DNA from: Bacteroidales bacterium
GTDB taxonomy: Bacteria; Bacteroidota; Bacteroidia; Bacteroidales; ML635J-15
Direction: 5' to 3'
Length of the DNA stretch: 5,160 bases
NCBI GenBank assembly: GCA_028701945.1
Contig: JAQVPT010000262.1
Span: forward strand, 1 to 5,160
Part shown: positions 1 through 5,160 of the stretch, piece by piece
Numbering within the stretch: position 1 is the first letter of the stretch
Layout of the letters: each line of letters starts with the position of its first letter
The notes under the pieces: generated by a model
Databases searched by the model: none
Told to the model about the DNA's origin: nothing
What the model saw: the letters and a program-made list of their open reading frames with translations, nothing else
Position numbers and translations under genes: made by a program

Positions 1-1
1 T

Positions 2-205
2 AAGAACATAAGAAAACTTGGGCATATTTGTGAGCCAGTCATTATTGGCGATAATGTTTGGGTTGGTTCTAACGTAACAATTTTACCGGGTGTTTCTATC
101 GGAGATAATGTTGTTATTGGTGCAGGTACAGTAGTTACAAAGACGATATTAAATAATGCTATTGCAGTAGGAAATCCTGCAAAAATCATTAAACAAAATG
201 AATAA
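2..205 (+). CDS. Hexapeptide-repeat (LbH) acyltransferase, C-terminal fragment
   Basis: The frame enters from the left edge, so the start and the N-terminal part are missing; 67 codons remain before TAA at 203-205. The fragment shows the left-handed beta-helix pattern of I/V-G-[D/A]-x-x-[V/I] hexads: PVIIGDNVWVGSNVTILPGV, then SIGDNVVIGAGTVVTK. It closes with the family's usual tail, AVGNPAKIIK. 'IGDNVWVG' and 'GNPAK' are hallmarks of the maltose/galactoside O-acetyltransferase, NodL, WbbJ and WcaF group. These are cytoplasmic, usually trimeric enzymes that move an acetyl or other acyl group from CoA to a sugar or other acceptor. The acceptor cannot be told from this end, because the substrate-binding part lies upstream. 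The next gene starts inside its last codons (8-base overlap), so the two are probably co-transcribed. A surface-polysaccharide O-acetyltransferase fits the neighbour, but serine acetyltransferase-like or xenobiotic acyltransferase relatives share this tail. The family call is firm; the substrate is unknown. Confidence 0.9.
   Translation, partial: KNIRKLGHICEPVIIGDNVWVGSNVTILPGVSIGDNVVIGAGTVVTKTILNNAIAVGNPAKIIKQNE
198..205 (+). other. Start/stop overlap of acyltransferase and membrane-protein genes
   Basis: The eight bases ATGAATAA contain both the start codon of the membrane-protein gene (198-200) and, in another frame, the TAA stop of the acyltransferase gene (203-205). There is no Shine-Dalgarno-like sequence just upstream (the bases are A-rich). 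Translation of the second gene may therefore depend on ribosomes finishing the first. This supports a shared transcript; coupling itself is inferred. Confidence 0.7.
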
Positions 206-1142
206 AAAATTCAAAATAAATAAAGCTGTCAAAATTATAAACTGGGTTCTCTTACTCACTGTATTGTTTTTTATAGGCAGATTTATAATAAAAAACTTTA
301 ATAGTTTAGAATTTAGTAAAATCACATTTGATCCTATCCCTTTTATATTTTCCATTATCTTTATTTGGACATGGCTTTTTATTTCAAGTGTTGTATATCA
401 TCAAATTATAAATGGTATAGACAATAGAATGAGCTTTATTGAGAATCTCCGTATTTGGGCAATCTCCTATTTTGGATTGTATGTCCCAGGCAAAATAGGA
501 GTTATAGCATACAGAATAATCAATTATAAAGAAAAAGGTCTATCAGCAATAAAAGTATCTTATGCTTTTTTTATTGAAATGATAATTTCAATAATTGGCT
601 CAGCTTTTATGGTCTTAATATCAAGTATGTTCATCAGATTTGATTTCTTAAAAGATTATTACATTTTCATCATTTTATTTGCACTAATTTTATTAACAAT
701 TATTCATCCTTTTTTCGTAAAAAAAATAAGTAGAATATATTATAAATACATAAAAAAACAAGAGTTAACTTTTATACCTCAGTTTACTTATTTTTTCTAT
801 CTAAAATTGATACTATTACAACTTCTTAAATGGTGTTGTACAGGTTTTGGTATATTTTTCCTGATAAATTCAGTAACTGATTTGCCGTTTATATATTTTC
901 CTTTTGTAACTGGTTTATATGCAGCTGCAGCTATAGTTAGTATGTTAGCAGTTTTTGCGCCATCAGGCATAGGTGTTCTCGAAGGTGTTATGATTATCGG
1001 GTTAAAAGAAATAATCACTAATGCACTTGCTGGTATTGTTAGCATTTTAATAAGACTGTGGAAACTTATTGGTGAGATAACATTTGTTGTATTTGTTCGT
1101 ATAATACTTTGGTTTATAAACAAACACCAAAAAAAACCTTAG
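198..1142 (+). CDS. Flippase-like / LPG-synthase transmembrane-domain integral membrane protein
   Basis: A complete 314-residue, strongly hydrophobic protein with short basic ends (MNKKFKINK; NKHQKKP). Membrane segments by eye lie near residues 13-32, 46-67, 118-145, 154-175, 197-222, 231-253 and 284-308, with shorter hydrophobic stretches near 84-104 and 259-280. Two motifs identify the family: YVPGKIG at 95-101 followed by AYR, and APSGIGVLEG at 254-263. They match the conserved 'PGK.g' and 'P.G.Gv.E' loops of the lysylphosphatidylglycerol synthase transmembrane region (UPF0104/flippase-like family). The soluble aminoacyl-transferase domain of MprF is absent, so it is not a full MprF; only the membrane part is present, at the length usual for stand-alone members. 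These often sit in glycan or lipid biosynthesis clusters and are thought to move or modify lipid-linked substrates, but the substrate here is unknown. ATG 198 is chosen because it overlaps the upstream stop (ATGAATAA) and begins just before the first membrane segment. The upstream bases are A-rich with no Shine-Dalgarno. Confidence 0.85.
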   Translation: MNKKFKINKAVKIINWVLLLTVLFFIGRFIIKNFNSLEFSKITFDPIPFIFSIIFIWTWLFISSVVYHQIINGIDNRMSFIENLRIWAISYFGLYVPGKIGVIAYRIINYKEKGLSAIKVSYAFFIEMIISIIGSAFMVLISSMFIRFDFLKDYYIFIILFALILLTIIHPFFVKKISRIYYKYIKKQELTFIPQFTYFFYLKLILLQLLKWCCTGFGIFFLINSVTDLPFIYFPFVTGLYAAAAIVSMLAVFAPSGIGVLEGVMIIGLKEIITNALAGIVSILIRLWKLIGEITFVVFVRIILWFINKHQKKP

Positions 1143-1154
1143 CTTTGTAATAAG

Positions 1155-1217
1155 ATGATTATAAAAAAAACTATAACATCAATTGTATTTTTACTGCTTA
1201 GCTTCTTGGGGTTTAGC
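1155..1217 (+). other. Sec signal peptide of the giant surface protein
   Basis: Residues 1-21 have two lysines (4 and 5), a hydrophobic core at about 8-19 (ITSIVFLLLSFLGF) and a likely signal peptidase I cut after Gly-Phe-Ser, leaving Gln22 as the new N-terminus. A mature N-terminal Gln is very common in Bacteroidota exported proteins. There is no lipobox cysteine, so it is not a lipoprotein. The exact cut site is judged by eye. Confidence 0.82.
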
Positions 1218-4200
1218 CAAAATACTGGTATCATATACCCTAAAAATCAATCTGTTTTATCGGATACGCTTATATTATTAAGTTGGAATACTTGCACTGA
1301 TGCTGATAATTATAGTATTGTTATTGCAAAAAGTAATTCAATAAATATTATAGTCCAAGAAGATAATATTCTAGCGTCATCAAAAGCAATTATTTTACCT
1401 GGGCAGGGAAAATATTATATTAGTGTTATTGGATATGACGATGCAATAGAGGTTTGTCATCACAATATCGAAATGCGTGTGTTTATTCCATACGTAAACG
1501 ATTATGTTTCAGGTTGTTTTTTTTCTGATTCTGTTGTTTCATCTTCAGGTTCGGTTGTAAATACCTGGATAGATTTATCTGCCAATTCTAACAATGCTAT
1601 TAGTCTTTCTACTGTAAATAATCCTATATGCAAACTTAACAATACAGTTTTAAATGTTGATTCTTTGATATTATTTGATGGCATAAATGATTATTTTATA
1701 GTTTCAAATGTTGAAATAGCTGCGGCTTATGGAATTTTTAATTGGGCAGGAAGTCAAAGCTTTTTCCCAAATTATAATGGTTTAATTTCTAAAAATGCAG
1801 TAACTAATCCTTCGCTTATTTTTGTTGGTAACGGTAGCAACTCTTCTAGTCTTTTTCGTAACGACGCTGGGAAGGCTTTTTTTGGTAATAATATTTATAT
1901 TGACGGCATTCAAACTCGAGAATTCGCTCCGTTTAATGATTACAAAATAGTGTCAGGTAAAAGTTTAACGTCTGCATTTTTTTCCGAATTAATCATAGGA
2001 GGAGCAAATGGCATAGCTGGGAGATACTGGGATGGAAACGTTGCAGAATTAATTTTTTATAATACAACACCAAGTGATTCTATAAATAATTTAACAATAG
2101 ATTATTTAAGGAATAAATACGCACCTTTAGTAAATTTAGGTAAGGATATTATTATATCTGATACATATTGTGACACTAGTTTAAATGCTTATCAACCATG
2201 GTTTGTATCTTATAACTGGAGTACAGGTGCAACCGATTCCATAATAAAAGTAAGTGAAACTGGTATATATCACATTACGGCAACTGATATCTTCGGTTTT
2301 ACATCGCATGATTCAATCTATGTTGAGTTTCCCATTATTAGTCTTAGTAATGTGAGTTTTTGTGCTTTTGATTCGCTAACTATATTTACAGGATTATCAA
2401 CATCTGATTTTAACTTTTTATGGTCAGATGGAACGTCAGGCGATTCCTTATTATTATTTGAGGCAGGCTTATATAATTTAACTGTTTCAGACCTCTATGG
2501 TTGTTCATATATTACAAATAATTTTGAAGTTTTACTTGATAGTTTTCCATTTAAGGTTGACATTCCTGACTTGTCTCTTTGTGCTGGAAACACACTAACT
2601 ACATCGTATCCATACGAATCTTTTTCTGACTATTTATTTGTTTGGTCTACTGGTTCAAATGATTCTATTATTACAATTAATTCATCTGGTGAATATTCTG
2701 TAACTATTACTAATAATAATGGTTGTGTTGGTATAGATACTTGCAATATTACAGTTGTTGGAGTAAGTCCTGAATGTGATTTTTATTTTGATACGGTATG
2801 TTTTAATACTTCAACTAGTTTTATAGATGCAAGCATACCAGCTTCATCTGCAGCTAATGATCAGATTGCTTCCTATACTTGGGATTTTGACGGATTAGGG
2901 ACATCGATTGATTCGAATCCTGTATTTCTTTTCCCTAATGAAGGTGTGTATAATGTTAATCTCACTATTATTTCTGATGCGGGCTGTTATTCTTCAGTGA
3001 ATAAAAATGTCATTGTTAAGTCAAATCCTATAGCTGCTTTTGAAGTTAATCCTGCTTGTATTAATGTGGAATTAAATTTTATAAACTTGTCGGATTCAGT
3101 TTCAGGTTATGAGAACATTTATTTATGGAACTTTAATAATGAAAGTACTTCGACCTTAATAAATCCTACTTATTCATTTTCTTCCAGTGAGGAAGTTGCA
3201 GTTGAATTACTTGCTTTTTCTGCAAATGGCTGTTCTGATTCATTAACACAAAATATTGATATTAATTCATTTCTACCTCATCCACAAAGTTTTAGTCTAA
3301 TTTCACCGCCCAACAATATTTTTACGTTTAAAAATGAATTAGAGTTTTTTTGGAATAATTCGGATAATGCTTTTTCTTATGAACTTCATCTAATTTCAGA
3401 TTCCCAAGATTTTTCATATTTATCTGATTCAAATAGTATCACTGTTACTTTACCTTCAGCAGGCATATATAGTTGGTATGTAACATCATATAACTATTGT
3501 CAAGATTTTATTGTGTCTGATACATTTAATATAAACTTACTATCTCATGCTTCATTTTCAGACGTAGCGTTTTGGTATTCTCCAGATTCAATATCAGAAT
3601 TAGGAAACATATTATACGATTTAAGTTCTCAAAATAATGATGCGGTATTAGTGCAACCATATGAAAGCACAACTTATTATCAAACACCTATTTTAAATCA
3701 CGCAACACTTTCCTTTGATGGTAATTCAGCATATAAATTGCAAGATTCGGCTTTAATTTCAACTCTCTTTGCTGTTTTAAATTGGAATACAGATGTTACA
3801 AATTTCCCATATTATAATGGCTTGTTAACAAAGCTTGATGCAACTGAGTTCCCTGCCATTATTATTCAGGGTGATGGGATAAATACATCTTCTGATATTA
3901 GAGTTGATGCAAATAAAACACTATTTGAAAGCAATATTTATTTAAATCAAATAAATGATAATGATTTTTCTCCATTAAATCAAGTGAAACTTTTTTTTGG
4001 ACAAATGGATGGGCACCAAAATTTTGGAGATTTACTTATTGGTTCTGCTTCTTTGATGCCTAATAGATTTTGGAATGGACAAGTTGGTGATATTATTGCA
4101 TTTAGTAACCCAGTAAACGATTCAGTGCAAAATGTTATTTACCAATATCTCCGCCACAAATATTCTCCCCCCGTCAATCTCTCCTACGACATTCGCATCC

Positions 4201-5160
4201 CATACAATTTTTGCGATACTGCAATTACAACTGCTTACAAACCTTGGTTTACGGATTATGTGTGGAGTACAGGCGAAACGGATTCTATTATTCATGTAAA
4301 TAAACCGGGTTTATATTCTGTTACTGTTACCGATATATTTGGTTTTACAAGTAGTGATGATATTAGAGTATTTTATCCAGTTGTAAACGAATTTACAGAT
4401 ACTCTTGTTTGTTTTGGCGAAAGCCTAATTTGGGATTTGGAGCTTGCAGGAGATTATACTTATGAGTGGTATGGCAGTAGCGAAACTACCAGGGCAATTA
4501 CTATTAATGCTGAGGGACAATATGCTGCAATTATTACCGATACTTTGGGTTGTCAGTATAAAACCGATACAATAAACTTTAGTTTCGATAATTACGAACT
4601 AACAACATCAATTGGTCCTGCGGATACTACACTTTGTGCTGGAAATAGATTATTGCTTGTATCAAATGCAAACGAAACTGTGCAATGGCAGTGGAACACC
4701 AACGAAACAAGTCCCGAAATTGTACTGGCAACTACTGGTGAATATTCTGTAACTACAACAAATTGGCGTGGCTGCGTAGCAATTGATACAATTAGTGTAA
4801 TAATTAATGGAGTTGTACCAGTGCCAGCTTTCGAAACACTTGGGCATTGTGATAAAAACCCAGTTTACTTCACAGACCTTTCAACATCAGTAGCAGGAAC
4901 AATAAACTCTTGGTCTTGGTCAATAAATGGAGTGCAATTTTCAACTGAGCAAAACCCGCAACTCGAAACCCTTCAACTCGAAATCCTTCAACTCGGAATA
5001 AATACAATCTCACTTTCAATTTCTACCGATGATCACTGTAACGATTTCTTAACACAGGATTTAACAATTTATCCTTTACCAGTGCCGTCATTTACTCCAT
5101 TACTTGTTTGTACAAATACCGAAATAGAATTTACTTCAACTTCTACAGTCGGCGGCGGTT
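1155..5160 (+). CDS. Giant secreted modular surface protein (FN3/LamG/Ig-like/PKD), 3' end beyond window
   Basis: One frame runs from ATG 1155 to the window edge without a stop: 1335 complete codons, C-terminus not seen. Order by eye: signal peptide 1-21; FN3-like about 26-112 (W44); LamG-like about 116-324; three Ig-like domains about 325-537 with 'WS[TD]G' strands and Gly-x-Tyr-x-[VIL]-T ends; two PKD-like domains about 538-706 (WDFD 576-579, WNF 658-660). The series then repeats: FN3-like about 707-802, LamG-like about 803-1005, Ig-like about 1006-1221, PKD-like from 1222. Cysteines bracket most Ig and PKD domains (403/450, 476/524, 549/611, 635/693, 1086/1133, 1161/1207, 1232/1295), suggesting disulfides in an exported protein. 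No catalytic motif is visible; adhesion or glycan binding at the cell surface is the likely role, by analogy with Bacteroidota type IX-secreted adhesins. A sorting domain would lie past the edge. The gap from the membrane-protein gene is 12 bases with no ribosome-binding site; ATG 1155 is chosen because it directly precedes the signal peptide. No gene name is justified. Confidence 0.88.
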   Translation, partial: MIIKKTITSIVFLLLSFLGFSQNTGIIYPKNQSVLSDTLILLSWNTCTDADNYSIVIAKSNSINIIVQEDNILASSKAIILPGQGKYYISVIGYDDAIEVCHHNIEMRVFIPYVNDYVSGCFFSDSVVSSSGSVVNTWIDLSANSNNAISLSTVNNPICKLNNTVLNVDSLILFDGINDYFIVSNVEIAAAYGIFNWAGSQSFFPNYNGLISKNAVTNPSLIFVGNGSNSSSLFRNDAGKAFFGNNIYIDGIQTREFAPFNDYKIVSGKSLTSAFFSELIIGGANGIAGRYWDGNVAELIFYNTTPSDSINNLTIDYLRNKYAPLVNLGKDIIISDTYCDTSLNAYQPWFVSYNWSTGATDSIIKVSETGIYHITATDIFGFTSHDSIYVEFPIISLSNVSFCAFDSLTIFTGLSTSDFNFLWSDGTSGDSLLLFEAGLYNLTVSDLYGCSYITNNFEVLLDSFPFKVDIPDLSLCAGNTLTTSYPYESFSDYLFVWSTGSNDSIITINSSGEYSVTITNNNGCVGIDTCNITVVGVSPECDFYFDTVCFNTSTSFIDASIPASSAANDQIASYTWDFDGLGTSIDSNPVFLFPNEGVYNVNLTIISDAGCYSSVNKNVIVKSNPIAAFEVNPACINVELNFINLSDSVSGYENIYLWNFNNESTSTLINPTYSFSSSEEVAVELLAFSANGCSDSLTQNIDINSFLPHPQSFSLISPPNNIFTFKNELEFFWNNSDNAFSYELHLISDSQDFSYLSDSNSITVTLPSAGIYSWYVTSYNYCQDFIVSDTFNINLLSHASFSDVAFWYSPDSISELGNILYDLSSQNNDAVLVQPYESTTYYQTPILNHATLSFDGNSAYKLQDSALISTLFAVLNWNTDVTNFPYYNGLLTKLDATEFPAIIIQGDGINTSSDIRVDANKTLFESNIYLNQINDNDFSPLNQVKLFFGQMDGHQNFGDLLIGSASLMPNRFWNGQVGDIIAFSNPVNDSVQNVIYQYLRHKYSPPVNLSYDIRIPYNFCDTAITTAYKPWFTDYVWSTGETDSIIHVNKPGLYSVTVTDIFGFTSSDDIRVFYPVVNEFTDTLVCFGESLIWDLELAGDYTYEWYGSSETTRAITINAEGQYAAIITDTLGCQYKTDTINFSFDNYELTTSIGPADTTLCAGNRLLLVSNANETVQWQWNTNETSPEIVLATTGEYSVTTTNWRGCVAIDTISVIINGVVPVPAFETLGHCDKNPVYFTDLSTSVAGTINSWSWSINGVQFSTEQNPQLETLQLEILQLGINTISLSISTDDHCNDFLTQDLTIYPLPVPSFTPLLVCTNTEIEFTSTSTVGGG
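1218..3272 (+). repeat. Module A of an internal large-scale duplication (residues 22-706)
   Basis: First copy of a module of about 680 residues inside the giant protein: FN3-like, LamG-like, three Ig-like and two PKD-like domains. Landmarks shared with module B include FDG at 174-176, the YLRNKY helix end of the LamG domain at 317-322, 'CDT' at 339-341, the WSTG strand starting at W355, DIFGFTS at 379-384 plus neighbours, LCAGN at 475-479 and a GEYSVT strand ending near C524. Each recurs in module B at an offset of 680-685 residues. Only the FN3-like part drifts more, with its tryptophan pair 689 apart. Boundaries were set at domain edges and are approximate to about ten residues. The copies have diverged at the DNA level, so this is an old duplication rather than an assembly repeat. 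Confidence 0.8.
1500..2126 (+). other. LamG-like (concanavalin A-like) domain, module A
   Basis: Residues about 116-324. The pattern is that of the LamG/concanavalin-like domains common in Bacteroidota surface proteins: an opening 'TWIDLSANSNNA' (W138, D140), the central strand LFDGINDYF (173-181), then the closing strand YWDGNVAELIFYN (291-303) and the terminal helix DYLRNKY (316-322). Such jelly-roll domains often bind glycans or other proteins. I see no E-x-D-x-x-E type catalytic motif of glycoside hydrolases in it, so binding rather than hydrolysis is favoured. The ligand is unknown. Confidence 0.72.
3561..4169 (+). other. LamG-like (concanavalin A-like) domain, module B
   Basis: Residues about 803-1005, the partner of the module A domain. 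Matching landmarks are 'LYDLSSQNNDA' (D822), LSFDGNSAY (852-860), FPYYNGLL (module A has FPNYNGLI), the closing strand FWNGQVGDIIAFSN (972-985) and the helix QYLRHKY (997-1003). The acidic residue of the closing strand is Asp979 where module A has Glu298. Divergence in the central loops suggests the two copies may bind different ligands; this is inference. Confidence 0.72.
4959..4996 (+). repeat. 15-base micro-tandem repeat, about 2.5 copies, in coding sequence
   Basis: The unit CAACTCGAAAYCCTT occurs at 4959-4973 and 4974-4988 (one base different, ACC/ATC codon), followed by a partial third copy CAACTCGG at 4989-4996. Being 15 bases, it keeps frame and encodes QLETL, QLEIL, QLG. It lies in the first PKD-like domain of module B, just after the Asn-Pro that precedes the last strands. 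Confidence 0.9.

Larger units (their letters stand above)
3273..5160 (+). repeat. Module B of the internal duplication (residue 707 to window edge)
   Basis: Second copy of the FN3-LamG-Ig-PKD module, cut by the window edge inside its second PKD-like domain (C1319 corresponds to C635 of module A). In the best-conserved part, the first Ig-like domain (residues 1030-1075 against 348-393), a gap-free hand alignment gives 29 identities in 46. One extra residue sits just before it (after FCDT), moving the offset from 681 to 682. The LamG and PKD parts are more diverged but keep landmark order and spacing. From about position 4141 on, codons become richer in G and C than in module A. Whether another module follows cannot be seen. 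Confidence 0.78.

Noticed and set aside
149..355. Reverse-strand open frame of 68 codons
   Set aside because: It lies across the junction of two well-supported + strand genes, has low-complexity hydrophobic content from AT-rich DNA and resembles no family I recognise.
1083..1113. TATAAT at 1100-1105 with upstream TTTG as a promoter for the giant gene
   Set aside because: It is inside coding sequence, AT-rich matches are expected by chance, and it does not fit the Bacteroidota -7 pattern TAnnTTTG.
797..1123. Reverse-strand open frame of 108 codons
   Set aside because: It lies entirely within the membrane-protein gene, whose conserved PSGIGVLEG motif is encoded on the + strand here; it is a shadow frame.
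198..1142. Full MprF (lysylphosphatidylglycerol synthase)
   Set aside because: Only the transmembrane family region is present; the C-terminal aminoacyl-transferase domain is missing at 314 residues.
1140..1157. Possible UAG readthrough fusing the membrane protein to the giant surface protein, since both are in one frame
   Set aside because: The downstream frame has its own ATG and a convincing signal peptide, and the membrane protein ends naturally with a basic tail; a fusion is not needed.
1502..1684. Reverse-strand open frame of 60 codons with an acidic C-terminus
   Set aside because: It is opposite the first LamG-like domain of the long + strand frame; no own start context or recognisable domain.
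1500..4169. LamG-like domains as glycoside hydrolases (for example GH16-like)
   Set aside because: No catalytic acidic motif of that fold is visible in either copy; the strand pattern fits non-catalytic LamG-like domains.
4662..4847. Reverse-strand Cys/Tyr-rich open frame of 61 codons
   Set aside because: Its odd composition is explained by reading the antisense of the Ig-like repeat region; the + strand frame is clearly the coding one.

Overview
The window looks like Bacteroidota chromosome or contig DNA. It is AT-rich (hand-counted 60-base lines are mostly near 30% G+C), uses the standard code and has no clear Shine-Dalgarno sequences. It carries a very large secreted protein built from LamG-like, FN3-like, Cys-bracketed Ig-like ('WSTG') and PKD-like domains. 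That combination is typical of cell-surface or type IX-secreted proteins in this phylum. The phylum call is an inference from style; no marker gene is present.

Layout: all genes are on the + strand and almost without gaps. Positions 2-205 hold the last 67 codons of a left-handed beta-helix (hexapeptide-repeat) acyltransferase. Its stop overlaps the start of the second gene (198-1142), a complete 314-residue multispanning membrane protein of the flippase-like / lysylphosphatidylglycerol-synthase-transmembrane family. Only 12 bases later, at 1155, a third frame opens with a signal peptide and stays open without a stop to the window edge (1335 complete codons). It is the main content of the window. 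No stretch over 300 bases lacks a gene, and I see no RNA gene, mobile element, CRISPR array or terminator.

The giant protein is internally duplicated on a large scale. A module of about 680 residues (FN3-like, LamG-like, three Ig-like, two PKD-like domains) occurs once at residues 22-706 and again from residue 707 to beyond the edge. Equivalent landmark residues lie 680-689 positions apart in the same order. The second copy differs by small indels, including a 15-base micro-tandem repeat, and its latter part has noticeably higher G+C.

Working together (inference): the first two genes look like the tail of a cell-surface glycan or lipid-modification operon. The third is an exported, probably surface-displayed adhesin or carbohydrate-binding protein that may be co-transcribed with them. 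I do not see evidence for a defence system or a new enzymatic pathway. The most unusual thing here is the whole-module duplication architecture.
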